64,000 bases of DNA from Pseudomonadota bacterium. Lineage in GTDB: Bacteria > Myxococcota > Myxococcia > Myxococcales > Myxococcaceae. Numbering within the stretch: the first letter of the stretch is position 1; each line of letters begins with the position of its first letter. The stretch spans positions 3,961 through 67,960 of the forward strand of contig JAFAAN010000137.1 of NCBI GenBank assembly GCA_023426545.1. Reading direction: 5' to 3'. Below are positions 42,920 through 50,808 of this stretch, piece by piece. Made by a program: the position numbers and the translations under genes. The notes under the pieces are model-generated. The model saw only the letters and a program-made list of their open reading frames with translations. It made no database searches and was not told the DNA's origin.

Positions 42920-42933
42920 GTTCCACGTGGAAC
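42920..42933. other. parS, perfect
   Basis: 81 bp spacing; preceded by CTTCTCCAT, a flank shared with the site at 43256. Confidence 0.93.
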
Positions 42934-43002
42934 CATTGCCGTGGGGGGCACGCGAAGCAGGCGCATCTGCTCACCACGACCACGTGCCCAAGCCATCTTC
43001 GT

Positions 43003-43016
43003 GTTCCACGTGGAAC
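43003..43016. other. parS, perfect
   Basis: 83 bp spacing. Confidence 0.93.
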
Positions 43017-43081
43017 GCGCACGGAGCCGAAGAGAACTCAGACCGGCCACCGCGAACTGGCGTTCATGCCCTCTCCGCCAT

Positions 43082-43095
43082 GTTCCACGTGGAAC
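43082..43095. other. parS, perfect
   Basis: 79 bp spacing. Confidence 0.93.
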
Positions 43096-43170
43096 CGGTG
43101 CTGGGGTGATGCGCAGCCACCGAGGCGCATCGAACGAGTCATCGCGCCCATGCGCCCAAGCCGTCTCCAT

Positions 43171-43184
43171 GTTCCACGTGGAAC
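43171..43184. other. parS, perfect
   Basis: 89 bp spacing; flank GTCTCCAT. Confidence 0.93.
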
Positions 43185-43255
43185 GAGGACCAAGCGTTGA
43201 GCACGCAAGCCAGCGATGCATCCTCACCACGGCCACGCGCTCGCGCCTTCTCCAT

Positions 43256-43269
43256 GTTCCACGTGGAAC
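43256..43269. other. parS, perfect
   Basis: 85 bp spacing; flank CTTCTCCAT. Confidence 0.93.
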
Positions 43270-43332
43270 CCGATGGGGTCCGTGAGCACGTGTCACTGCG
43301 TTCGCCGCGACCGCGCTCCAGTCCTTCGCCTT

Positions 43333-43346
43333 CTTCCGCGCGGCGC
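43333..43346. other. Decayed parS copy
   Basis: CTTCCGCGCGGCGC at the expected lattice position (77 bp on). TTCC-CG-GG is kept. Probably no longer bound. Confidence 0.4.
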
Positions 43347-43426
43347 GCGCGTGGAGCACGCATGGAGCCGCCAAGCTCACGCCACGGTGTTCGCCGCCAC
43401 CGTGCTCCAGAACAGACCTTCTCCAT

Positions 43427-43440
43427 CTTCCACTCGGAGC
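43427..43440. other. Decayed parS copy
   Basis: CTTCCACTCGGAGC, after CTCCAT as at functional sites; 94 bp on. Confidence 0.5.
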
Positions 43441-43505
43441 GCGCATGGGAGCTGGTGCGCTCGTGCCGCTGCGTTCACCGCTTCTGTGCTCCAGTCCTTC
43501 TCCGT

Positions 43506-43519
43506 GTTCCACGTGGAAC
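43506..43519. other. parS, perfect
   Basis: 79 bp from the decayed copy at 43427; 250 bp from the last perfect site. Confidence 0.93.
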
Positions 43520-43583
43520 GCGCATGGGGCAGGCGCTCTCGGGGCGCAGCGTTCGCCGCCTCCGCACACCACACGCTCTTCGT

Positions 43584-43597
43584 GTTCCGCATGGAAT
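43584..43597. other. Decayed parS copy
   Basis: GTTCCGCATGGAAT: three changes, in the core and the last base; 78 bp spacing. Confidence 0.5.
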
Positions 43598-43733
43598 GGG
43601 TGCGGTGAGGCCCATGTGCAGCGACGCTCGTTGTCGAGAAGTGGCGCGCCCCCTCACCCGAACATGCGCCGGAACTGGAGCATGGACACACCGTGCTCGC
43701 TCACTCCGACCTCGCTCCGAGGACCTTCACCAC

Positions 43734-43747
43734 GTTCCACGTGGAAC
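43734..43747. other. parS, perfect
   Basis: 150 bp spacing; the rightmost perfect site. Confidence 0.93.
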
Positions 43748-43892
43748 TGGCCCACGGGCCCGTGGGCGGTGGCGTTCGTTCCCTCGATGTGGTGCGAGCG
43801 CCATCCCCGTGCGCCACATGTGACGAGGCCTGGAGGCGGCGCATGAACGCGCCGCGCTCACCCATCACGGTGACGTCCGGGGCTTTCCTCAC

Positions 43893-43906
43893 GTTCCATG
43901 TGGAGC
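43893..43906. other. parS variant, two mismatches
   Basis: GTTCCATGTGGAGC; 159 bp spacing. Confidence 0.65.
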
Positions 43907-44116
43907 TGGCGCATGGGAGCACGTGTGCCGATAGCGACGGCGCTCGTGCCTTGGCGCGCGTGCCTTCGCATGGAAGGAGCGTCGGTCCGGAGAGCTGAAC
44001 GAGTGGCGCTTGCCCATCACCGCCACGGCTCACACCAGCACCGCCCCTCCCCATCGAGCCCGAATCCAGCCAGCACCCGCGTCGCCGCTCGAAGCACCAC
44101 GCAGGTCTTCATCCAC

Positions 44117-44130
44117 GTTCCATGTGGAGC
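44117..44130. other. parS variant, two mismatches
   Basis: GTTCCATGTGGAGC, identical to the previous variant, suggesting duplication after the changes arose; 224 bp spacing. Confidence 0.65.
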
Positions 44131-44755
44131 GCGCCTCTCTGACTCGCGTGGAGATGGCAGTTGCTCCCGCTCGATGATGTGCACGGCGCCGCAGGAGAGC
44201 CCGCGATACCGGGCCTCCGCGCAGCCATCCATCCTCCGCGCTGCCTGATGCGAAGCGCTCTTCTGGCCCCACCCGGAACTGGCACCAGCAACGCACGCGG
44301 CGAACCTCGCCCGACACATCCGCGTCCCTCGCGGAGCGAGTTCCGTGACGCATGCGCGCTGACGGCTCCCATCCACCACATGGCGTGGCTGTGCGCGCGT
44401 CGGCCTCCGCGTCGAAGGTCTTCACATGGTTCGCGCCTTCATCGCGTCAGCGCGCAGTCCCCCCTCGCTCATGCTCCCGCGCTGTCCCCCAAGGCTCGAC
44501 TTGTTTGGAACCGACCCAGGCCAATGCAGGTCGCTGTGGCCGCTGGCCACTCGCCCCCCGCACATCGTCAGTCACGAAGCATGCATGCCTCGCCCGCCTC
44601 TGCTCGTGCTCCCCATGAAGCACGGGCTCGATGAACCAGCACGGAGTGGGCCTCCGCATGGGCTCACGCTGCACCTGACGTGGGGACTCGGCAACCGTGG
44701 ATGGGGAGCCGAGTCGACGTGCTCGATGTCTCCTCGATGCGCTCCACCCTCCCCT

Positions 44756-44769
44756 GCTCCACACGGAAC
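44756..44769. other. Outlying decayed parS copy
   Basis: GCTCCACACGGAAC, 639 bp beyond the cluster. Confidence 0.35.
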
Positions 44770-45639
44770 CCCATGCCGAGACCTATGCCCACGGTGGACA
44801 TCCCACGCACGCGAGCCGCCCACTTGGTGGAGCTCGACATGCGGCTCCTGTTCGCGAGCAACTCGCCCACGCTCCAGCAGGCAGCCGCGCTTCGGCATCC
44901 GCATCGGAGTCACCTTGAATCAACGAGCAGCTCGCGCGCCTCCGCGGCCACAGCCCTCATCGCTCCCGCACGAAGTGGCGCGACACGAGCCATCACCGGA
45001 TGCGCTCACGACCACATCGAGCCGTGAGCGTTCTGTCGCCTCGCGAGATGCCGCATCGGCTGCCTCGCCAGCAGTGTCAGGCGAGTCACCTTCACAACTT
45101 CCGCGCAGGCGCCCGGTATCCCTGGACTGAGTTCGAGCCAATCCACGGAACCCGAATCAAGCCCCCTACCCTGCTAGCGCAACCGCCATGCGGCTCGCGA
45201 GGGCCGCATAGATGAGCGCGCGCACCAGACGTGCAGCGTCGTTCGGATGTCGCTCGCAGGTGCCACTCGCGTGAGCACTTCGCGCATCACCGCGGGTTGC
45301 CAGTAGGTAAGCGGCCGCCCGAGCGTTCGGTGCCATGTTGGGTCGGATGCTCACTGGGCAGCCTGAACTCCGAACCGGCCCCAACTCATCCGCAGCAACC
45401 CGGCCGCTCGCCCACCAGGCTACCAGTGCCCGAGCACGGCCACTTCCGGGTGCAGGCCCTGAATCAGATGCGGCAACGCGCTCGCCGCGCCTCACATGGG
45501 TACGCCTTGAAGAACGGTGGATGACCGCGCCTTCGAGCGCTCACCAGGGAGGCGGCGCATGGAACAGCCGACGGATTTCCTCCCCTGCTGGCAGCACCCC
45601 ATGCGAGCGAAGGTGCCTGTATCGCCCGAAGGTTGGCGC

Positions 45640-45873
45640 ATGGAGGAATTAAGTGCAGAGGCAGCTGCGGTGCGGGTGGAGCCGCATGCTGAGCCCTTGT
45701 ATGTGCGCGCCGCTCCGGCGGACACGCGCCGGAACTTCAACGGACTGACCACAGTCGTGCAGTGGTGAGAACCCCGGCCACTCCATGCGACGCGTGCGAT
45801 GCGCGTGTGCGTGCGCGCCGCTCCGGTGGACATGCGCCAGAGCTTCGATGAACTGAACGCAGCGGTGGAGTGA
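45640..45873 (+). mobile_element. Tandemly duplicated remnant of IS66-type TnpB (Orf2)
   Basis: Two short frames encode the start of an IS66 Orf2-like protein: LYVRAAPADTRRNFNGLTTV (ending with TGA at 45768) and VCVRAAPVDMRQSFDELNAAV (ATG at 45799, TGA at 45873). The pattern valine-x-aliphatic, then P-x-D-x-R-x-x-F-x-x-L is typical of that family's N-terminus. The copies are about 108 bp apart and each is followed by CCATGCGACGCGTG, so the segment was duplicated after the element had been truncated. No transposase or terminal repeats are present. Confidence 0.5.
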
Positions 45874-46098
45874 TAAGCCCCCGGGCACCCCATGCGACGC
45901 GTGTCGCTCGCCGCCATCGAGAGTCCTCGCACCATCACGCTCCCGAAGAGCCTGGACTGATGCCTCTCCCGGATGAGTCAGCTCCTCGCCAAAACGGGGC
46001 GCAGCGGACAGTGACGACGGTTGCGCTTGTCGGCCCGAATCGAAAGCAGCAGCCTTCCAGCCCGCCGTCTTCCAACCCATCGCTCGACGAGGTCATCC

Positions 46099-46497
46099 AT
46101 GCATCGAGGTTCCTGCTTGTGCGGTGCAGTCCGATTCACCGTGGAGGGTGAGTTACCCGGCCCTGACGCCTGCCATTGCAGCAAGTGCCGCAAGCACTCG
46201 GGTCATTACTTCGTCTCGACCGACGTGCCGCGCTCAGCAGTCACAATCGAGGGCAAAGACAAGGTCGGCTGGTTCCAGTCGTCCGAGAAGGCGCGTCGCG
46301 GCTTCTGCTCCGTCTGCGGTTCGACGCTGTTCTGGGATCCGCTCCAGCGCGATTGGATCGGGATCGCGATGGGCGCCTTCGACACGCCGACCCGCACCCG
46401 CGTGGCGGTCCACGTCTACGTGGCCGACAAGGGCGATTACTACGACGTCGCGGACAAGGTGCCGCAGTTCGACACGATCCCGCCCAAGCCTCAGTGA
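46099..46497 (+). CDS. GFA (glutathione-dependent formaldehyde-activating)-family protein
   Basis: A 132-residue zinc protein with the CENP-V/GFA pattern: SCLCGAVRFTV near the start, CHCSKCRKHSG at about residues 26-36, and FCSVCGSTLFWD at about 69-80. These cysteines bind two zinc ions. Most members have no demonstrated formaldehyde activity. The ATG at 46099 gives the usual MHRGSCLCGAV start. It is the first credible gene after the parS region; its codon use looks slightly less GC-rich than its neighbours. Confidence 0.88.
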   Translation: MHRGSCLCGAVRFTVEGELPGPDACHCSKCRKHSGHYFVSTDVPRSAVTIEGKDKVGWFQSSEKARRGFCSVCGSTLFWDPLQRDWIGIAMGAFDTPTRTRVAVHVYVADKGDYYDVADKVPQFDTIPPKPQ

Positions 46498-46690
46498 AGG
46501 TGTTCCATCACCAGCGGCGTGCAGCATCGGCCCGAGCCGATGAAACCTCCGCGCATCCACTCGCGCCCTCCGCGAACACCACCGCTCGCGGAAAGGAACG
46601 TCGACGCGCAAGCCTTCGCAACTCACCTCACCGCGTCACCGGTTTGCACATGCCCCCCTCACACTGCCCCGCCGCGACTGAAGGCCCGGC

Positions 46691-47347
46691 TCAAGAACGC
46701 GTCGACACCGGCTCCACGAAGTACGTCTGCTTGTGTCGCGGATCCGCTTCGTAGGCATCAGCGAGCGCGAGCGCGCCCGCCTCGCTCTGGAGTCGAGCCA
46801 CCTCCGCGCGATTGCCGTACGCATCCTGACGGATGACCACCCAGTCCTTCCGTGCCGGTTCCTCGCGCGTGGGTGCGCCGCGAAACTCGACCGAGTACGA
46901 CTGCTTGTGCCCACGGTCCTCGAGGATGCGCGCGAAGCACGCCATATGCGCCTGCACGGGCGACACGGCGACGTCGTAGCGATTGCCTGTGTCGTCCATG
47001 CGCGTGACGGCCCAGCCCTCTTTCGCGAGTGGACGTCTCGCATCCGCCCGCCACTCCACGACCTCGTTGTTCAACCCGAGGTGGGCCATGGCATGGTCGA
47101 CTTCCAACGGCTCGATGAAGACGTGGAAGCGGTCGGCCTCGGGCAACGAGACGACGACCAGCTCGAGGCCACACTCGCACCGCCACCCCCAGCGCGCCTC
47201 CTCGAAGCGGCCGCCGTCGCGAGCCACCACCCGGTGCGGCGGTCCCCACGTGCGCTCGAAGCTGGAGCGCGACGCCTTCATGGTGGCGGCGGGCGTGGGA
47301 CGCTCGAACAGCCAGACGAGGGGACGGTCCGTGGGCAGCGGCTTCAT
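46691..47347 (-). CDS. Hypothetical protein with two C-terminal repeats
   Basis: A 218-residue protein from the ATG at 47347-47345 (MKPLPTDRPL); a longer frame to 47368 exists. The N-terminal 115 residues form an alpha/beta domain (WGWRCECGLELVVVSLPEAD). Two repeats of about 45 residues follow, starting GWAVTRMDDTGNRYDVAVS and DWVVIRQDAYGNRAEVARL, ending SYSVEF and TYFVEP. The W-x-V-x-R-x-D-x-x-G-N pattern is a known small domain in actinobacterial and myxobacterial proteins of unknown role. No signal. Unknown function. Confidence 0.75.
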   Translation of the reverse strand: MKPLPTDRPLVWLFERPTPAATMKASRSSFERTWGPPHRVVARDGGRFEEARWGWRCECGLELVVVSLPEADRFHVFIEPLEVDHAMAHLGLNNEVVEWRADARRPLAKEGWAVTRMDDTGNRYDVAVSPVQAHMACFARILEDRGHKQSYSVEFRGAPTREEPARKDWVVIRQDAYGNRAEVARLQSEAGALALADAYEADPRHKQTYFVEPVSTRS

Positions 47348-47488
47348 CCGTGGCACCTCCGCCACCAAGCCTAACGAGCGCCACCCAACTCAACCCACTC
47401 CGCTGAAGGGATTCAGCAACGCCATCCATGCGCCCACGCGGCCCGGAAACACCCACGGGCCGCGCAGGGAGACGTCCCCTCCCCTCCC

Positions 47489-48142
47489 CTACTCCTTCGC
47501 GAACACCGCCACCTGGCGCTCGGCGCCGGAGAACGGCAGGCGGTACGCCCGCGCGGAGACGACGCGCAGCTGCCGCTCCGCCGCTCGCTCCGCCAGCTCC
47601 GCGTCCGTCTGCGCCTTGCCGAGCATCGCCACCACGCGTCCACCCGGCTCCACATACGCGGGCGCCAGCGCGAGCCAATCCGGCAGGTCCATGAAGGCGC
47701 GCGCAATCAGCACCTCGGCGCGAGGAATTCCCTCCGCCTCCGGCTTGCCCTCCGCGCGCGCGTGCAGTCCGCGCACGCCCTGCAACCCGAGGCTCGCCGC
47801 CGCTGCCTTGATGAACGCGACCTTCTTGCCCACCGTGTCCACCAACGTGACGCCCAGCGTGGGCAGCGCCAGCTTCAGCGGCAGGCCCGGGAAGCCCGCG
47901 CCCGCGCCCAAGTCCAGCAGCGTCGCCGCACCCGACACCTCCGGCAGCACCGCGAGCGAATCCAGGAAGTGCTTCTCCAGCACCTCCTCCGGCGCCGTAA
48001 TCGCCGTGAGATTCACCTTCGCGTTCCACTTGAGCAGCTCGGCCATCAGCCGCTGGAGCCGGGGCCCCACGTCCTCCGCCACCGTCACGCCCAGCGCCCG
48101 ACACCCCACCCCGAGCTGATCCACGAACCGCGCGTTATCCAC
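47489..48142 (-). CDS. rsmG: 16S rRNA (guanine-N7)-methyltransferase RsmG
   Basis: A 217-residue RsmG (GidB). Markers are LLKWNAKVNLTAITAPEEVLEKHFLDSL, the SAM motif TLLDLGAGAGFPGLPL, TLVDTVGKKVAFI and VLIARAFMDL. It methylates N7 of G527 of 16S rRNA; its loss gives low-level streptomycin resistance in other bacteria. The start is the GTG at 48142, which overlaps a DnaA-box-like 9-mer. It follows mnmG on the same strand with 98 bp between, the usual ori-proximal arrangement. Confidence 0.95.
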   Translation of the reverse strand: MDNARFVDQLGVGCRALGVTVAEDVGPRLQRLMAELLKWNAKVNLTAITAPEEVLEKHFLDSLAVLPEVSGAATLLDLGAGAGFPGLPLKLALPTLGVTLVDTVGKKVAFIKAAAASLGLQGVRGLHARAEGKPEAEGIPRAEVLIARAFMDLPDWLALAPAYVEPGGRVVAMLGKAQTDAELAERAAERQLRVVSARAYRLPFSGAERQVAVFAKE

Positions 48143-48143
48143 A
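48135..48143 (+). promoter_or_regulatory. DnaA-box-like 9-mer TTATCCACA
   Basis: A perfect match to the strongest E. coli DnaA box, spanning the rsmG start codon (bottom-strand TGTGGATAA). Because it lies at the start of a gene, a chance match is possible. Confidence 0.5.
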
Positions 48144-48218
48144 AGCCCTCCACGTCAAACCTGCTTGCAACTCACTGGAATCATTCAGGAGAAAGCAATC
48201 ACCAAAGTTTCCCACACC

Positions 48219-48227
48219 TTGTCCACA
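48219..48227 (+). promoter_or_regulatory. DnaA-box-like 9-mer TTGTCCACA
   Basis: In the mnmG-rsmG gap, same orientation as the box at 48135 and 84 bp away. It matches the form common in high-GC bacteria and sits in a locally AT-richer stretch (AATCACCAAAGTTT). Confidence 0.5.
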
Positions 48228-48240
48228 GCCCCTTTCTTGA

Positions 48241-50088
48241 TCAGTCCTCGGGCTGCGAGCAAACTGTCCGCGCCTCCGCGCCGCGCTTGAGCGCCACCAG
48301 CAGCAGCGACACCGCGGCCGGCGTCAGTCCGGGAATCCGCCGCGCCTGCCCCACCGTGCCGGGCCGGTGCGTGGTGAGCTTCTCCACCGCCTCCGCGCTG
48401 AGGCCCCGCACCTCGTTGAAGCGGTAGCCCTCCGGAATCCGCCACCGGTCCGTGGCCTCGGCCTCGCGCGCCGCCGCACGGGCGGCCTGGGCGATGTAGC
48501 CCTCGTACTTCACCTCGACCTCCACCTCCTCGGTGACGTCGGGAGGAAGCCGCGGCCATTCCTCGTGGCCCTCGCCGAGCTGCGCGTACGTCATCTCCGG
48601 CCGCCGCAGCCGCGCCGCCAGCCCGGTGCGCTTCAGCCGCGCGACTTCCTCCGTCACCGCGCGAGACCGCGCCTCCACCCGCTCCAGCGCCTCGCGAGGC
48701 AGCAGCCCCACCCGGTGCCCGTGCCGCGCCAGCCGCAGGTCCGCGTTGCCCTCGCGCAGCTTCAGCCGGTGCTCCGAACGGCTGGTGAACATGCGGAACG
48801 GCTCGTCCACGCCCTTCGTCACCAGGTCGTCCACCAGCACCGCGCCGTGCGCCTCGTCGCGGCCGAGCAGCAGCGGCGGCTCGCCCTTCACCTGGAGCGC
48901 CGCGTTGATGCCGGCCCACAGGCCCTGGAAGGCCGCCTCCTCGTAGCCCGAGGTGCCGTTGAGCTGCCCCGCGAAGTACAGGCCGGCGATGGCCTTCGTC
49001 TCCAGCGTGGCCTTGAGCTGCGTGGGCGGCGCGTAGTCGTACTCCACCGCGTAGCCGAAGCGGACCACCTCCACCTGCTCCAGGCCCGGGATGGTGCGCA
49101 TGAAGGTGAGCTGCACCTCCGCCGGCAGGCTGGTGGACAGGCCCGCCGGGTACACCAGCGGCGACGTGGGCCCCTCCGGCTCCAGGAACACCTGGTGCCG
49201 CTCGCGCGAGGCGAAGCGCACCACCTTGTCCTCCAGCGACGGGCAGTAGCGCGGCCCCCGGCCGACGATGTCTCCCTGGTACAGCGGCGAGCGGTGCAGG
49301 TTGTCGCGCAGCACCGCGTGTGTGCGCGGCGTCGTCTCCGTGAGCGCGCACGTCACCGCGGGCTGGCGGGGGAACGGCATGCCGCCCTCCCCTTCCACCT
49401 TCGTGCGCCACGAGAAGGGCCGCACCACGGTGTCTCCGGGCTGCGGCTCCAGCGCGCCCCAGTCGATGCTCGCGCGCGCCAGCCGCGCCGGCGTGCCCGT
49501 CTTGAAACGGCCCAGCGTGAAGCCCAGCGCGCGCAGCGACTCGGACAGCCCGCGCGCCGCCTCGTCGCCCAGCCGGCCACCCACCTCCTTCTGCTCGCCC
49601 ACGTGCATCAGCGCCTGGAGGAAGGTGCCCGTGGTGAGCAGCACCGCGGAGGCCGCCACCTGCGTACCGTCCTTCAGCACCACGCCCTCCACCCGGCCCC
49701 CGCCCGCCACCACCTGCGCCACCTCGCCCTCGCGCACCGTGAGGTTCGGCTGGGCGAAGAGCACCTCCTGCATGACCACCGCGTAGGCATCCCGGTCGCA
49801 CAGCAGGCGCGAGGCCTGCACCGCCGGCCCCTTAGAGGCATTCAGCGTCTTGAAGTGCGTGCCCACCTGGTCCGCCGCGCGCCCCATCTCCCCGCCCAGC
49901 GCGTCCAGCTCGCGCACCAGGTGGCCCTTGGCCGTGCCCCCCACCGCGGGGTTGCAGCTCAACACCGCCGAGCGCTCACGCTTCAGCGTCAGACCCAACG
50001 TGGCCAATCCCATCCGCGCGCAGGCGAGCGCCGCCTCGCAGCCCGCATGGCCCAGCCCCACCACGATGACGTCGTATCGGAGTCCCAT
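48241..50088 (-). CDS. mnmG: tRNA uridine 5-carboxymethylaminomethyl modification protein MnmG
   Basis: A 615-residue GidA/MnmG. The FAD-binding N-terminus is YDVIVVGLGHAGCEAALACAR (GxGxxG form). Further markers are SCNPAVGGTAKGHLVREL, PAVQASRLLCDRDAY, GRFKTGTPARL, and CPSLEDKVVRF. The C-terminal helical domain ends with the family motif around RIPGLTPAAVSLLLVALK. With MnmE, whose gene end is at the right edge of the window, it makes the cmnm5U34 modification of tRNAs. The ATG at 50088 is the natural start (MGLRYD). Confidence 0.96.
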   Translation of the reverse strand: MGLRYDVIVVGLGHAGCEAALACARMGLATLGLTLKRERSAVLSCNPAVGGTAKGHLVRELDALGGEMGRAADQVGTHFKTLNASKGPAVQASRLLCDRDAYAVVMQEVLFAQPNLTVREGEVAQVVAGGGRVEGVVLKDGTQVAASAVLLTTGTFLQALMHVGEQKEVGGRLGDEAARGLSESLRALGFTLGRFKTGTPARLARASIDWGALEPQPGDTVVRPFSWRTKVEGEGGMPFPRQPAVTCALTETTPRTHAVLRDNLHRSPLYQGDIVGRGPRYCPSLEDKVVRFASRERHQVFLEPEGPTSPLVYPAGLSTSLPAEVQLTFMRTIPGLEQVEVVRFGYAVEYDYAPPTQLKATLETKAIAGLYFAGQLNGTSGYEEAAFQGLWAGINAALQVKGEPPLLLGRDEAHGAVLVDDLVTKGVDEPFRMFTSRSEHRLKLREGNADLRLARHGHRVGLLPREALERVEARSRAVTEEVARLKRTGLAARLRRPEMTYAQLGEGHEEWPRLPPDVTEEVEVEVKYEGYIAQAARAAAREAEATDRWRIPEGYRFNEVRGLSAEAVEKLTTHRPGTVGQARRIPGLTPAAVSLLLVALKRGAEARTVCSQPED

Positions 50089-50234
50089 GTCTCACGAAGC
50101 TCGCACGCGGCGCTGGCGGGCTGCCCCACCCCACCGCCGTTTCGCGCCTTCGTATGGCTCCCACCAGGGCCCTTGGCAAGCAAAGGCCCCCGGCGGCGCG
50201 GACGCCCCCTGGCCTCCTTCGAGAATTTACGGAA

Positions 50235-50284
50235 GCGCGCGAGGCAGGCAGTGGGAGGGGTGAGGCGCTGCCTGCCTCGCGCGC
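50235..50284. repeat. Perfect 17-bp inverted repeat with 16-base loop
   Basis: Left arm GCGCGCGAGGCAGGCAG, right arm its exact complement; loop 50252-50267. There is no T-run after it. It could be a factor-dependent terminator, a processed RNA structure or part of a repeat element. Confidence 0.75.
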
Positions 50285-50487
50285 ACCGGCCTCCCACCGG
50301 GAGCTCCAGCCAGGCATTCGAGCCTGACCTCGCCCCCTGGCCTGGGTGGCAAAAGCCAATCGCGCCGTGGGAAAGGAGGAATGGTGCCGCCCGCCCCCCC
50401 GGGTTGGCGGCACCTCTCCCGCTCCACGGACCCGAAGGTCCGCCCACGCTGGCGCGGCCCCGGCCCCCATGGCTGGAAGCCGCGCTT

Positions 50488-50527
50488 TTCCCCCGCGCGC
50501 GACGTGCTTCCGCCGCGCGCGGGGGAA
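50488..50527. repeat. Perfect 14-bp inverted repeat with 12-base loop
   Basis: Left arm TTCCCCCGCGCGCG, right arm its exact complement; loop 50502-50513. It lies 203 bp right of the 17-bp hairpin. Confidence 0.75.
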
Positions 50528-50808
50528 CCGGGTGTCGCGTCCACGAACGGGTGGAACTGCTTCCGTGCGGTGAGGGCGCAGCGGGAACATCGAGCTCGGG
50601 CCACCAGGGCCCGACACCTTCGTGTGCGCGACGGGAAAAGGAATAACCCGGGGGTCTGACATGCGGGCGATGGTGGGGCCGGGCGCCCGGGGGCCCGCGC
50701 GTGCAGCCACGCCGTTTCCTTCCAGCAATCACGCTTCTGGGTCCGGCGCGCATTCGCTGTGCAGTGGCGCGGCGCCGGTTATTGGCCAGGGTTTCGCTCA
50801 GGGAGTCC

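Larger units (their letters stand above)
41583..44130. repeat. parS cluster (centromere)
   Basis: Fifteen perfect copies of GTTCCACGTGGAAC, two copies with one mismatch, two with two mismatches and three decayed copies, plus an outlying decayed copy at 44756. The 14-mer is the ParB-binding site described in M. xanthus, where most sites also cluster near parAB. Between 42325 and 43734 nearly all spacings are 76-89 bp or twice that. The positions of decayed copies fill gaps in this spacing. Confidence 0.95.
38113..46098. other. Gene-free centromere region of about 8 kb
   Basis: Between parA and the GFA-family gene there is no ORF with convincing codon use, ribosome site or family resemblance on either strand. 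What it holds: an 18-bp palindrome and a hairpin near parA, a stretch without recognisable elements (about 38.6-40.38 kb), a field of about 91-bp repeats (40389-40980), exact 94-bp repeats (41358-41580), the parS cluster (41583-44130), a stretch without recognisable elements apart from one decayed parS copy (44131-45639), and an IS66 remnant (45640-45873). The top strand looks C-rich relative to G in much of it, as expected of one replication strand that is not interrupted by genes. Confidence 0.8.
50089..50808. other. 720-bp intergenic region with hairpins
   Basis: Lies between the divergent mnmG and MFS genes. No ORF here has good coding character. Besides the two long hairpins listed separately there is a third, weaker one near 50168-50190 (GGGCCCTT against AAAGGCCC, one mismatch). 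Promoters for both genes are presumably here; I cannot place them with confidence. Confidence 0.6.

Noticed and set aside
41454..43998. Many overlapping ORFs of 100-270 codons on both strands through the parS cluster, with recurring FHVE, STWN and VPRGT peptides
   Set aside because: These peptides are simply GTTCCACGTGGAAC read in its three frames. The ORFs have no ribosome sites, overlap in all frames and match no family.
38113..46098. tRNA or rRNA genes in the gene desert
   Set aside because: No T-arm GGTTCRA-like sequence with a matching acceptor stem and no rRNA-like segment found on either strand by eye.
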